64,000 bases of DNA from Streptomyces tsukubensis. GTDB lineage: Bacteria; Actinomycetota; Actinomycetes; Streptomycetales; Streptomycetaceae. Where the stretch lies: NCBI RefSeq assembly GCF_003932715.1, contig NZ_CP020700.1, positions 6,594,501-6,658,500 on the forward strand. The letters run 5' to 3'. Positions 44,514-53,482 of the stretch are shown here, piece after piece (the first letter of the stretch is position 1; every line of letters starts with the position of its first letter). Under the pieces are notes generated by a model. The model ran no database searches. It was not told the origin of the DNA and saw only the letters and a list, made by a program, of their open reading frames with translations. The translations under genes and the position numbers were made by a program.

Positions 44514-44611
44514 CAGGTTCCCTCATGGTGTGCGGCCCCGCCTGTCGTGGGTCGGGGCCGCTTTTCGGAAAGCCCCGTTCCGCCGTCCCGCCCGGGGTGG
44601 AACATAGGGGC

Positions 44612-45916
44612 ATGAGTCAGCAGGGGGAGACACCCGCCGCCACGGACGACTGGTGGAACCGGCTCTACGAAGAGCCCCCGCCGCCCCCGGAACGGCCCGC
44701 GGGGAGCCCGCCGCCGGTGGACGGCGACAGCCTCGACGAGCACTTCGCCACCGCGACGCAGGCGGTGTCGGACGGGGTGCCGGAAACGGCCGGTCCGCCC
44801 GCGGTGCCGGAGCAGCAGTCCGTACGGCCCCGGGCCTGGTGGGAACCGGAAACGGAACCGGAGCCGGAGCCGGAAGCGGATTCCGGTGCGGTACGGGACA
44901 CGGGCGCACCCCCACCGGACGCGCCGGGGGCACCCGTACCCGTACCCGCTCCGCTTCCCCGGCGCGAGCCCACCGAACGCCCCGGCCCCGCCACCACCGG
45001 CCGGTCCCGGCCGAGGACCGCCGAGTGGGTGCAGCCGCCGGATCCACGCGCGGCGCCCGCCGGAGCGCCCGAGCTCCGCCCCGGCCATATCGGCGACGGG
45101 CCACCGACCTACGAACCGGAGCCCACCGCCCTGCCGCCTGCCGACCCCGAGACCCTCGGCGATCCGGTGGCCGACACCGTCGCCGACGGCGCCCGGTACG
45201 GCCGCTGGACCCTGCGGGCCGCCTCCGTCCGCGGCGATTCGGCACGCTTCCGTGGGGAGCACCGCAAGGACGCCCTGCTCACGGTCCGATTCGGCGCCGG
45301 GGACGCCGCCCTGGTGCTGGTCGCCGTCGCCTCCGGCGGCCGCGGCGCCGACGACGCCCACCGCGCCGCCGCCGACGCCTGCCGCCGGGTCGCGACCGCC
45401 GTCGGCCGGGCCCGCACGGGACTGGCCGAGGACATCAGGGCCGGACGGCACGGTGTCCTCGGCGCCGGGCTGCACCGGCTGGCCGACCGGGGCGCGGGCC
45501 CGCTCCGGGCCTTCGGCCCCGGCGCGGAGACGGCGGGCCTGCGCTGTCTGCTGCTCCTTGCCGACCCCCTCTGCCGTACCAGGGTGTCCTTCGGCACCGG
45601 ACCGGGCGGACTGTTCCGGCTCCGGGACGGCATCTGGACGGACCTCGACCCCGCCGCGACCGCCGACCCCGCAGCGACCGCCGAGCCGTTCCGCTTCCAC
45701 GCGGCGGAGTCCCTGCCCGGGGACACGCTGCTGCTGGCCGGTCCCGGCTTCGCCGCACCCCTGCGCGGAGCGCCCGGGCTGGCCGGCGAACTGGCGCGCC
45801 GCTGGCACCCGGACGGCCCGCCCGGACTGGCGGCCTTCCTCGCCGACGTACAACTGCGGGCCAAGGGGTACGCGGACGACCGCACCGCCGTCACCGTCCG
45901 CGAGGACCCCGGCTGA
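44612..45916 (+). CDS. degenerate PP2C-like protein with acidic, proline-rich N-terminus
   Basis: A 434-residue protein. The first 190 residues are low-complexity, Pro/Glu-rich (WWEPETEPEPEPEADSG) and probably disordered. The C-terminal half resembles the PP2C fold: LVAVASGGRGADDAHRAAAD takes the place of the canonical VaDGmGg, so the metal-binding Asp is Ser here; KGYADDRTAVTVRED fits the closing DDxTv motif, with its Asp kept. It may be a phosphatase that has lost activity and binds a phosphoprotein. The region upstream of poxB (45917-46041) has no gene. Confidence 0.75.
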   Translation: MSQQGETPAATDDWWNRLYEEPPPPPERPAGSPPPVDGDSLDEHFATATQAVSDGVPETAGPPAVPEQQSVRPRAWWEPETEPEPEPEADSGAVRDTGAPPPDAPGAPVPVPAPLPRREPTERPGPATTGRSRPRTAEWVQPPDPRAAPAGAPELRPGHIGDGPPTYEPEPTALPPADPETLGDPVADTVADGARYGRWTLRAASVRGDSARFRGEHRKDALLTVRFGAGDAALVLVAVASGGRGADDAHRAAADACRRVATAVGRARTGLAEDIRAGRHGVLGAGLHRLADRGAGPLRAFGPGAETAGLRCLLLLADPLCRTRVSFGTGPGGLFRLRDGIWTDLDPAATADPAATAEPFRFHAAESLPGDTLLLAGPGFAAPLRGAPGLAGELARRWHPDGPPGLAAFLADVQLRAKGYADDRTAVTVREDPG

Positions 45917-46041
45917 CCGGGCCGGCCCACCGGGGCTCCAGAGGAGGCGGGAAACGGGCTTCCGTGGGTTGATGGATTCTTGAGGACGTCAGGAGAGCCG
46001 AGAGCGCTGAGGACGTCACGACGCAGGAGGGTGTCCGTTCC

Positions 46042-47784
46042 ATGGCGAAGCAGAACGTGGCGGAGCAGTTCGTCGACCTTCTCGTCCGCGCGGGAGTCCA
46101 GCGGCTCTACGGAGTCGTCGGTGACAGCCTCAACCCCGTGGTCGACGCCATCCGCCGCAATTCCGGTATCGACTGGATCCAGGTCCGCCACGAGGAGACC
46201 GCCGCCTTCGCGGCCGGGGCCGAGGCGCAGATCACCGGGAAGCTCGCGGCCTGCGCGGGCTCCTGCGGACCCGGCAATCTCCATCTCATCAACGGGCTGT
46301 ACGACGCCCACCGCTCCATGGCCCCCGTACTGGCCCTCGCCTCCCATATCCCGTCCAGCGAGATCGGTCTCGGCTACTTCCAGGAGACCCACCCCGACCA
46401 GCTGTTCCGTGAGTGCTCCCACTACAGCGAGCTGATCTCCAACCCCCGGCAGATGCCGCGGCTGCTCCAGACCGCCATCCAGCACGCGGTCGGGCAGAGC
46501 GGGGTCGCCGTGGTCGCCCTGCCGGGTGATGTCGCGGCCGAGCAGGCGCCGGAGAAGACCGCGCAGTCCGCCCTGGTCACCTCGCGCCCGTCGGTCCGCC
46601 CCGGCGACGGCGAGATCGACAAGCTCGTCCGGATGATCGACGAGGCCGACCGGGTGACCCTCTTCTGCGGCAGCGGCACCGCGGGCGCCCATGCCGAGGT
46701 GATGGAGTTCGCCGAACGGGTGAAGTCGCCCGTCGGCCACGCCCTGCGCGGCAAGGAATGGATTCAGTACGACAATCCCTTTGATGTCGGTATGAGTGGT
46801 CTGCTGGGCTACGGCGCCGCCTACGAGGCCACCCACGAGTGCGATCTGCTGATCCTGCTCGGCACGGACTTCCCGTACAACGCCTTCCTCCCCGACGATG
46901 TGCAGATCGCCCAGGTCGATATCCGCCCGGAGCACCTGGGCCGCCGCTCCCGGCTCGATCTCGCCGTCTGGGGCGATGTCCGGGAGACCCTGCGCTGTCT
47001 GAATTCCCGGGTCAGGGTCAAGAGCGACCGGCGCTTCCTCGACCGGATGCTGAAGAAGCACGCCGACGCCCTCGAAGGGGCCGTCAAGGCGTACACCCGC
47101 AAGGTCGAGAAGCACGTACCGATCCATCCCGAATACGTGGCTTCGGTCCTCGACGAGCTGGCCGACGACGACGCCGTCTTCACCGTCGACACCGGGATGT
47201 GCAACGTCTGGGCCGCCCGTTACATCTCGCCCAACGGCCGCCGCCGGATCATCGGCTCCTTCAGCCACGGTTCGATGGCGAACGCGCTGCCGCAGGCGAT
47301 CGGCGCCCAGTTCACCGACCGCGGCCGGCAGGTCGTCTCGATGTCCGGCGACGGCGGGTTCACCATGCTGATGGGCGATTTCCTCACCCTGGTCCAGTAC
47401 GACCTGCCGGTGAAGGTCGTCCTCTTCAACAACTCGTCGCTGGGGATGGTGGACCTGGAGATGCTGGTCGCCGGGCTCCCGTCGTACGGCACCCACAACC
47501 AGAACCCCGACTTCGCGGCGATCGCCCGCGCCTCGGGCGCCTACGGCGTCCGGGTGGAGAAGCCGCGGCAGCTCGCGGGCGCGCTGAAGGACGCCTTCAA
47601 GCACGACGGTCCGGCCCTGGTGGACGTGGTCACCGATCCGAACGCCCTCTCCATCCCGCCGAAGATCAGCGCGGAGATGGTCACCGGCTTCGCCCTGTCG
47701 GCAAGCAAGATGGTCCTCGACGGCGGAGTCGGGCGGATGCTCCAGATGGCCCGTTCCAACCTGCGCCATGTGCCCAGGCCCTGA
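46042..47784 (+). CDS. poxB: pyruvate:quinone oxidoreductase (PoxB-like), TPP enzyme
   Basis: A 580-residue thiamine-diphosphate enzyme: VRHEETAAFAAGAEAQITGK with the catalytic Glu, ACAGSCGPGNLHLINGLYDA, and the TPP-binding GDGGFTMLMGDFLTLVQYDL motif (SGDGG...N/S). The TVDTGMCNVWAARYIS region and length match PoxB-like pyruvate dehydrogenases rather than acetolactate synthase. It decarboxylates pyruvate to acetate and passes electrons to quinone; a C-terminal membrane-binding region is less clear. Ribosome-binding site CAGGAGG before the ATG. Confidence 0.92.
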   Translation: MAKQNVAEQFVDLLVRAGVQRLYGVVGDSLNPVVDAIRRNSGIDWIQVRHEETAAFAAGAEAQITGKLAACAGSCGPGNLHLINGLYDAHRSMAPVLALASHIPSSEIGLGYFQETHPDQLFRECSHYSELISNPRQMPRLLQTAIQHAVGQSGVAVVALPGDVAAEQAPEKTAQSALVTSRPSVRPGDGEIDKLVRMIDEADRVTLFCGSGTAGAHAEVMEFAERVKSPVGHALRGKEWIQYDNPFDVGMSGLLGYGAAYEATHECDLLILLGTDFPYNAFLPDDVQIAQVDIRPEHLGRRSRLDLAVWGDVRETLRCLNSRVRVKSDRRFLDRMLKKHADALEGAVKAYTRKVEKHVPIHPEYVASVLDELADDDAVFTVDTGMCNVWAARYISPNGRRRIIGSFSHGSMANALPQAIGAQFTDRGRQVVSMSGDGGFTMLMGDFLTLVQYDLPVKVVLFNNSSLGMVDLEMLVAGLPSYGTHNQNPDFAAIARASGAYGVRVEKPRQLAGALKDAFKHDGPALVDVVTDPNALSIPPKISAEMVTGFALSASKMVLDGGVGRMLQMARSNLRHVPRP

Positions 47785-47956
47785 AGGGCCCGACTCCGGC
47801 AGAAGGCGTAGACCACATCCGCCCGCTGCGGGAAAAATCCCCTCCCGGCCCGGCTTGACCCCTTCCTCAGGCGTGGCCCGCGGTCCTGAGGGGCAGGGCA
47901 AGAGTGGAAGGTACGTACGCGCGGCGCGGTCGTGACCACGACCGCGACACCAACGG

Positions 47957-48448
47957 GTGGGGATGATGACAGGGCGTCAGGGATGGGCCGGTTCGTCCGC
48001 GGACGGACACGGCCGGTACGGGGGAGTGCCCGGACAGACCTGGGGAAGGGAGCAACTGCACCGGCGCATGGGGTGCGGCGATCTGGAATCGGTTCCCGAG
48101 GTCCGGCACGGGCTGCGGGAGATGCTCGGGCAGTGGGGCAGCCGCGGTACCGCGGACGTCGCGGAACTGCTCGCCAGTGAACTGGTGACGAACGCCCTGA
48201 TCCATACGGATCACGGAGCGGTCGTCACGGCCACCGTCGGCAGCGAGACCCTGCGGGTGGAGGTGCGGGACTTCGTGGAGGGCTTCCCGGAGCCGCCGGT
48301 CACCCGCTCGGAGGCGCGGCAGGAGGCCGACCTCCTCGACACCCACGGCAGGGGGCTGGCGCTGGTCCAGAGCCTCGCGGACTCGTGGGGGGTACGGACC
48401 CAGCGCGCGGGCAAGGTGGTCTGGTTCGAGCTGAACGCACTGCCGTAG
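47957..48448 (+). CDS. RsbW-like ATP-binding (HATPase) protein
   Basis: A 163-residue protein carrying the Bergerat ATP fold of anti-sigma kinases: ELLASELVTNALIHTDHGAV (N box), RVEVRDFVEGFPEP (G1 box) and DTHGRGLALVQSLADSWGVR (G2). Streptomyces has dozens of these. No partner antagonist (STAS) is adjacent. The start could be GTG 47957 or the ATG codons at 47963/47966. Confidence 0.9.
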   Translation: MGMMTGRQGWAGSSADGHGRYGGVPGQTWGREQLHRRMGCGDLESVPEVRHGLREMLGQWGSRGTADVAELLASELVTNALIHTDHGAVVTATVGSETLRVEVRDFVEGFPEPPVTRSEARQEADLLDTHGRGLALVQSLADSWGVRTQRAGKVVWFELNALP

Positions 48449-48487
48449 CCCGCGCCCGGGCCCGGGACGGGCCCGGAGACGACGGAA

Positions 48488-48530
48488 CGGCGGTGGGGGC
48501 GGACCGCTCACCGGTCCGCCCCCACCGCCG
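48488..48530. terminator. perfect 19-bp inverted repeat between convergent genes
   Basis: CGGCGGTGGGGGCGGACCG and its exact complement flank a 5-nt loop (CTCAC), between stops at 48448 and 48590. Confidence 0.85.
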
Positions 48531-48589
48531 TATCCCACAACCGACAACCCGGCAAACGCTCAATGCATCGGCGTCGGTCCCGTCCGGCC

Positions 48590-49681
48590 TCAGCCGAACT
48601 GCTGTTCCAGATCCTTCAGCTTCCGCTCCAGGGAGTCCAGCCTCGGCAGGGTCATGGTGTCGTCTTCCGCCGTCAGGTCGACGACCTTAGCGTCGGGGGA
48701 CGACGGCATCCCTGCTTCGAGGGAGCGCGTGGATCGAAGCGGCAGCTGTCCGGTTTCTATGGCAGGCTCCGCGACGGTGGCCGAACTCTCCGTCAGCGCC
48801 CCCGCGGAGCTGCCCGAGTTACTGGACCCGGCCCCGCCCGCGGGGCTGGAGGTCAGCGCCGGAAGGTCGGGCTCGGGCATCACCCGGCCGCGGCCCCAGG
48901 CCCGGTGCTGCCGGTTGAGCGCCTTTATCCGGGCGCGCTCCAGCTTGGCCTGGTCCCGGCTGCGCAGCCGGTTGGCCTTCTTGGCCGCCTGGTCCTCACG
49001 GACCTCCTCGACCGCCTCGTCCAGCGTCCGCACACCCTCCAGGAGCATCAACGACCAGGCGTTGAAGGTCTCGCGGGGGGCCCGCAGCCACCGGACGACC
49101 CGGATCTGCGGCAGCGGGCGGGGCACCAGGCCCTGCTCGCGCAGCGCGGCCCGGCGGGTCTGCTTCAGCGCGCGGTCGAACAGCACCGCGGCGGACAGCG
49201 ACATGCCGGCGAAGAAGTGCGGCGCACCGGCGTGGTCTATGCCACGGGGGGCGTGCACCCAGTTGAACCAGGCGGCCGCGCCCGCGAACGTCCACACCAG
49301 AAGGCGGGAGCCGAGGGCGGCGTCACCGTGGCTGGCCTCGCGGACGGCGAGGACCGAGCAGAACATGGCCGCACCGTCGAGACCGAAGGGTACGAGGTAC
49401 TCCCAGCCTCCGGAGAGGTTCAGGTTCTGCCGGCCGAAGCCGACCAGGCCGTGGAAGGAGAGGGCGGCGGCAACCGCGGCACAGCAGAAGAGGAGTACAT
49501 AGGAAGCCGTGGCGTACATGGCTTCCTTGCGCCTGCGGCGCTCCTCGCTGCGTTCCCAGGAATCTTCCTGCTCCGGCTTCGCGGCACTCTTCTTACCGCG
49601 CTGGAGCACGACGATCGCGACCAGGACTCCCACGAGCATCACGCCGCCGGGAAGCAGCCAGGATAGCGATATGTCTCTCAT
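48590..49681 (-). CDS. DUF2637 membrane protein
   Basis: A 363-residue protein. An N-terminal TM (LSWLLPGGVMLVGVLVAIVV), a charged linker (RSEERRRRKEAMYA), then three more helices (YVLLFCCAAVAAALSFHGLV, FGLDGAAMFCSVLAVREA, RLLVWTFAGAAAWFNWVHAP) make up DUF2637; the rest is soluble, basic, with a C-terminal coiled coil (LDSLERKLKDLEQQFG). DUF2637 proteins also occur as plasmid spread proteins (SpdB-like), but this one has no other plasmid genes nearby. Function unknown. Confidence 0.85.
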   Translation of the reverse strand: MRDISLSWLLPGGVMLVGVLVAIVVLQRGKKSAAKPEQEDSWERSEERRRRKEAMYATASYVLLFCCAAVAAALSFHGLVGFGRQNLNLSGGWEYLVPFGLDGAAMFCSVLAVREASHGDAALGSRLLVWTFAGAAAWFNWVHAPRGIDHAGAPHFFAGMSLSAAVLFDRALKQTRRAALREQGLVPRPLPQIRVVRWLRAPRETFNAWSLMLLEGVRTLDEAVEEVREDQAAKKANRLRSRDQAKLERARIKALNRQHRAWGRGRVMPEPDLPALTSSPAGGAGSSNSGSSAGALTESSATVAEPAIETGQLPLRSTRSLEAGMPSSPDAKVVDLTAEDDTMTLPRLDSLERKLKDLEQQFG

Positions 49682-49824
49682 GTTGTTGGCGTCCCTTTAC
49701 ATCTGCATCGCGGTAGGGCGTTCGGCCGCCATAGTGACCGAAGTCCGGGCGATCCCAGGGGGTTTCGTGGCAAGAGAACGCCAATGGGGCCATAGGGCAT
49801 ACGGATAGGTGCGTTTTCCTCGAA

Positions 49825-49839
49825 CTGTCTTTCAGACAG
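49825..49839. promoter_or_regulatory. CTGTCT-TTC-AGACAG inverted repeat
   Basis: A perfect 6-bp inverted repeat with 3-bp spacer, in the 290-nt gap between the DUF2637 start (49681) and the FhuF-like stop (49973), 144 bp before the DUF2637 ATG. It could be an operator of DUF2637. The rest of the gap (to 49972) holds no credible gene. Confidence 0.4.
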
Positions 49840-49972
49840 CGAGAGTTGCGTACGATTTATATCACTCGGAAGGGGGGAGTGACATCCGGAGCGTGACATC
49901 GGTTCCGGCCGTGCGGAGCGGCCCCCGCCGGGAGGTGGGAAAGCCCTCCCCGCGGCCCCGTACGCCGGTGGG

Positions 49973-50818
49973 TCAGGCGTCCGGAAGGAGCTGGGTCACC
50001 CGGTCCGCGTCGCAGGTCCGGGGGCAGGTGACACAGGTGTCGTCCGGCCGCAGTGTATAGAACAGACAGCAGCTCGCCCGGTCCCGGGTGGGCAGTTGTT
50101 CGCCCGCGGGGCCGGAGAGCAGGCGGAAGCCGGGGGTGCCGACGTACGGCTTGACCGTTCCCGGCAGCAGTTCCTGAAGCTCCGTCATGGCCCGGGGGCC
50201 CTCGCCGAGCGCTCCGCCGACGTACCAGAGGCCCTCGACGATTTCGTCGGTCACCATGCCCCACAGCGCCCGCCGCCCGCGCCGCATCCGCGGTCCGAAG
50301 CCCGCCAGCAGCGGTTCGGCGTGCGCGGCGACCGCGGCGCGCACCTCGTCGCGCAGGGCGGCCTCGTCCGGGACGGCCCGGGCGCCCGGCAGCCGTACCG
50401 CCGGGTCGTCCGGCAGGCAGGCGAATTCCGTGATCCGGAAGGCGATCTGACCGGGCGTCCGCCGGAACGCCGTGAGGGAGGGGGAGAGACGGGGCACCCG
50501 GCGGTGCAGAAACCAGGGGACTGTGATCAGCAGACAGGTGGGCCAGAGATAGCGGTGCAGCCCGAAGGTGGCGATGACATCGGGCCGGGCGTCCTCGCCG
50601 TAGTCCCGGCGCACCTGCTCCACGTCCCACGCCAGAAAGGCGTCGAGCCGGGATCCCCCATCGGCCAGCTCCGCCGTGCCGAACCAGCCCTCGCCCGCGG
50701 GTACGGCCTCGCCGGGGCCCAGCTCCCGCAGGGCCAGGCCGGGATAGGCCTCGGCCAGCCGGGCGTACGCCTCCGCGACGGGCGAGGCGGGGGCGGGCAA
50801 CAGCGCGGGCAGGGTCAT
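49973..50818 (-). CDS. FhuF-like (2Fe-2S) iron reductase
   Basis: A 281-residue protein with a C-terminal CC-x10-C-x2-C cluster in DRASCCLFYTLRPDDTCVTC, the FhuF-type binding site for a [2Fe-2S] centre, and the FhuF domain ahead of it (GWFGTAELADGG, RLDAFLAWDVEQVRRDYGED). It would reduce ferric siderophores in the cytosol to release iron. The ATG at 50818 (MTLPALLPAPAS) is preceded by a DmdR/IdeR-like box at 50847-50865, so iron repression is likely. No siderophore-uptake gene is adjacent. Confidence 0.9.
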   Translation of the reverse strand: MTLPALLPAPASPVAEAYARLAEAYPGLALRELGPGEAVPAGEGWFGTAELADGGSRLDAFLAWDVEQVRRDYGEDARPDVIATFGLHRYLWPTCLLITVPWFLHRRVPRLSPSLTAFRRTPGQIAFRITEFACLPDDPAVRLPGARAVPDEAALRDEVRAAVAAHAEPLLAGFGPRMRRGRRALWGMVTDEIVEGLWYVGGALGEGPRAMTELQELLPGTVKPYVGTPGFRLLSGPAGEQLPTRDRASCCLFYTLRPDDTCVTCPRTCDADRVTQLLPDA

Positions 50819-50846
50819 ACGGGCCGCCGAATCCACGATCGACTTC

Positions 50847-50865
50847 AGGTAAGGCTAACCTTACC
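50847..50865. promoter_or_regulatory. DmdR/IdeR iron box in front of the FhuF-like gene
   Basis: AGGTAAGGCTAACCTTACC, an almost perfect 19-bp palindrome, matches the known actinobacterial iron box (TTAGGTTAGGCTAACCTAA) at the conserved AGG, GGCTAACC core. It lies 28 bp before the FhuF-like ATG and also in the upstream region of the divergent GntR gene, so both could be iron-controlled. Confidence 0.85.
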
Positions 50866-50966
50866 CGAGGGGCGGGGTGTTTGACGTGACGCCCGGGCCG
50901 CCTATGGTGCATCCAGGACGCCCGGGGAACGTCAACCGGGTGCCGGCAGGCCGGAGGAGGACCCGA

Positions 50967-52145
50967 GTGGAGCAGGCCCCGACGCGGGGCGCGGCCGCAT
51001 CGCGCCCCGGATCCGGTCCCGTGGGGCCGGGCTCCGCCCGGCAGTCGCCACGGGCCGTATCCGCGCCGGGCGGCCGGGTTCCCGAACAGGCCGCCGGCGG
51101 ACGGCTCCGGGACCGCCTCCGGCCCGAGGCCCCGGCCACCGGCCCGCGTCCGACGGGCGTGGGGCCGTCCACCGGCTCGCACCTCGCGGACGGAGACCTG
51201 TCCGGCGGCCTGTACCGCGCGGTCCGGGGCGCGTCCGGCGGTCCGTATCCGGCGGGCGGGGATGCGCCGGACGGTCCGTACCCGGCGGACGGGCACGGAC
51301 CGGCCGGCCCGGGTCCGACGGACGGAGACCCGGCGGCAACATCTCGTACGGCCGGAAGCGCGGCACCAGGAGGCCCGTACCGGCCCGGCGGAGACGTATC
51401 CCGCGGACCGCGGCCGGGGAGCGGCGGCGGACCCGGCCGCGACACCGGCGGACCGCCCGTACCTTCCGCGAGGCCCGCCCCGGACGGTTCACGCGCGGTG
51501 CCGGTGCCGGAGACGGACGCGCCGATCGCCCACCGGGAGATCCGCCGGCACTCGGTCCGCGGCCAGATCCTCCAGGCGCTCCGCACCGCTCTCCTCGACG
51601 GCGATCTCACCCCCGGCGAGGTCTACTCGGCCCCCGCGCTCGGTCTGCGCTTCGGGGTGTCCGCGACACCGGTACGGGAGGCGATGCAGCAACTGGCCGC
51701 CGAGGGCGCCGTCGAGGTCGTGCCCAACCGGGGCTTCCGGATCGCCGTCCGCAGCGCCCGGGAGCGCGCCGAACTGGCGCAGGTGCGGTCCCTCGTGGAG
51801 GCCCCCGTCGTCCTGGAACTGGTCCGCACGCTGCCCGCCGCGGCCTGGGGCGCGCTGCGTCCTGCCGCCGAGACGACGGCGGCCGCGGCGGCGACGGGGG
51901 ACCGGGGCCGGTACGCCGAGGCCGACCGCGCCTTCCACCGCGCGGTGCTGGCGCTTGCGGGCAACGAGCAGTTGGTGGCCGTCGCGGACGATCTGCACCG
52001 GCGCTCCCAGTGGCCCCCCGACGGGGTCTCCCTCACCGCCGACGCGGGTGAACACCTGCGGCTGCTCGACGCCCTCGAATGCGGTGACACGGCGACGGCC
52101 CGCCTGCTCGTCGAGGGCCACTTCGGCCGTGCCCCCGGCGGCTGA
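50967..52145 (+). CDS. GntR/FadR-family regulator with a long disordered N-terminus
   Basis: A 392-residue protein. Residues 1 to about 190 are a Gly/Pro/Arg-rich, apparently disordered extension with short repeats (YPAGGDAPDGPYPADGHGP). Then a GntR winged helix (REIRRHSVRGQILQALRTAL, GLRFGVSATPVREAMQQLAA) and an FCD domain (ELAQVRSLVEAPVVLELVRT, ADRAFHRAVLALAGNEQLV). FCD regulators sense organic acids. The GTG at 50967 is chosen because AGGAGGACCCGA precedes it. The extension is far longer than in typical FadR proteins and may be real or reflect a wrong start; the DNA-binding domain begins near residue 205. Confidence 0.85.
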   Translation: MEQAPTRGAAASRPGSGPVGPGSARQSPRAVSAPGGRVPEQAAGGRLRDRLRPEAPATGPRPTGVGPSTGSHLADGDLSGGLYRAVRGASGGPYPAGGDAPDGPYPADGHGPAGPGPTDGDPAATSRTAGSAAPGGPYRPGGDVSRGPRPGSGGGPGRDTGGPPVPSARPAPDGSRAVPVPETDAPIAHREIRRHSVRGQILQALRTALLDGDLTPGEVYSAPALGLRFGVSATPVREAMQQLAAEGAVEVVPNRGFRIAVRSARERAELAQVRSLVEAPVVLELVRTLPAAAWGALRPAAETTAAAAATGDRGRYAEADRAFHRAVLALAGNEQLVAVADDLHRRSQWPPDGVSLTADAGEHLRLLDALECGDTATARLLVEGHFGRAPGG

Positions 52146-52156
52146 CGCCCGTTCCG

Positions 52157-52963
52157 TCAGACCAGCGGCACCTTCGGCGCCGGGACCGGCCGGGGCGGCG
52201 GTACGGGCAGTCGGCCCGCCAGCCAGATCGGGACCCCGCCCAGCAGTCTGAACAGCCGTCCCGCCTCGGCCCGCAGCCGGTCGGCCTCCGGCTGGGGCTC
52301 GCAGTCGGCCAGTGCCGCCAGCGCGGGTGCCGCGCCGATCAGATAGCCCAGCTCCTCCCGGAGCCGCAGCGCCTCCGAGAAGCCGTGGCGGGCCTCGGCG
52401 GTCTCGCCCTCCCGCAGGGCGAGCCGGGCCTGGTGGTGGAAGGTGAAGGAGAGCAGCAGCCTGTCGCCCCCCGCTTCCGCGCCTTCGTGGGCCCGGCGGT
52501 ACGCGGCCCGGGCGGCCTGCGGCGAATCGGCGATGTGCTCGGCGAGCAGACCGCGGCGGAAGTCGAGGAGCGGGCGGCTGGGGGAGTCCGGTGACAGCAG
52601 GGCGGCGGCCCGGCCGAGTGCGGTACGGGCCTCGTCGGCCCGGTCGCGCACCCCGAGGACCGTCGCGGCGTAGGCGAGCCGGCCCCGTTCGCACGCGGCA
52701 CCCCCGCGTTCCTCGTCGCTGACGGCCCCGGCCTCGGCGGTCCGCAGGGCGTCCTCGGCCTCGGCCCACCCCTCGCCCGTGTACATGCACCGCTCGACGA
52801 GCAGCCCGACGCGCTCCAGCGCGGCGGCGGGATCCGCGGCGTGCGGAGCGAGCAGGGCGGCCGCGTCGGTCCAGCAGCCGCGTGAACGCAGCCGCCATAC
52901 CGCGGTCTGGAGTGGATCGTCACCGGATGTCGTTCCGAAACCAGACATGGCGGTATGCGCCAC
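52157..52963 (-). CDS. TPR-like helical repeat protein
   Basis: A 268-residue helix-rich protein with repeating AARAAYRRAHEGAEAGGDRL and ARHGFSEALRLREELGYLIG units resembling tetratricopeptide repeats, and no signal peptide or domain of known activity. The GTG at 52963 is preferred (GGGGAGG before it). It is convergent with the GntR gene (11 nt). It may be a scaffold or regulator; unclear. Confidence 0.75.
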   Translation of the reverse strand: MAHTAMSGFGTTSGDDPLQTAVWRLRSRGCWTDAAALLAPHAADPAAALERVGLLVERCMYTGEGWAEAEDALRTAEAGAVSDEERGGAACERGRLAYAATVLGVRDRADEARTALGRAAALLSPDSPSRPLLDFRRGLLAEHIADSPQAARAAYRRAHEGAEAGGDRLLLSFTFHHQARLALREGETAEARHGFSEALRLREELGYLIGAAPALAALADCEPQPEADRLRAEAGRLFRLLGGVPIWLAGRLPVPPPRPVPAPKVPLV

Positions 52964-53482
52964 TACGCCCTCCCCGAGCACCCCGTCGAGCTGTTGAGTA
53001 TGGGGAATCTCAGCATGGATCGGGGCGCCGGGCCAAGGGGTTGAGTGAATCAATTCACAAACTTTCGGCGCTGAGGCGCACGAAGATCCATGATATTGGC
53101 CGGTGGGACACCCTCGGGAGGCCTGTGGGCCCCGTCAGCAGGAGAGACGCCTTCCGGGCCGCTGGGGCAAGGGGAGTTGGCGGGCCGGATTGGATCATGG
53201 CCGTCAACTGTCAGCAAGGCGTGTGTCGTTGCCCATGGGCGATCACCCGCGGGCCGGTCGGTGTCGGCCCTGCCGGGGGTCGGGAGAGGCGGGAGGGGCA
53301 GGAGAGGCCCGGCCGGTGTGGTGTATAGGGCGTGTTCGATCCGGCTGTTGCCCCGGGGCCGGGCCGGGAGGCCCTGTCGCCGGTGACCCGGTGACCCGGT
53401 GACCCGGCGGTGACCCGCTCAGCGCGTGCCGACGGTACGCCTTGAGCCCGAGCCCGGCGACCGGGTCCCCCGCCGGAGGCGG
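52964..53482. other. 519-nt intergenic region with palindrome and short tandem repeats
   Basis: No supported gene; open frames here have no family similarity or clear ribosome-binding site. A palindrome GTGAATCAATTCAC (6-bp arms, 2-nt centre) lies at 53045-53058, 82 bp before the TPR-like start, and may be an operator. GGTGACCC is repeated four times in 53382-53417. The region separates the TPR-like start and the FbpC-like stop. Confidence 0.5.

Noticed and set aside
49809..50060. 83-residue frame on the plus strand between DUF2637 and FhuF-like genes
   Set aside because: Overlaps the FhuF-like 3' end, no similarity or good ribosome-binding site.
48590..52145. Integrative element remnant suggested by DUF2637 plus GntR
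   Set aside because: No replication, integrase, transfer or tRNA-attachment sequence; the GntR protein is of the FadR/FCD type, not KorSA.
53090..53386. 98-residue open frame in the gap before the FbpC-like gene
   Set aside because: Gly/Ser/Arg-rich, no start context, no similarity.
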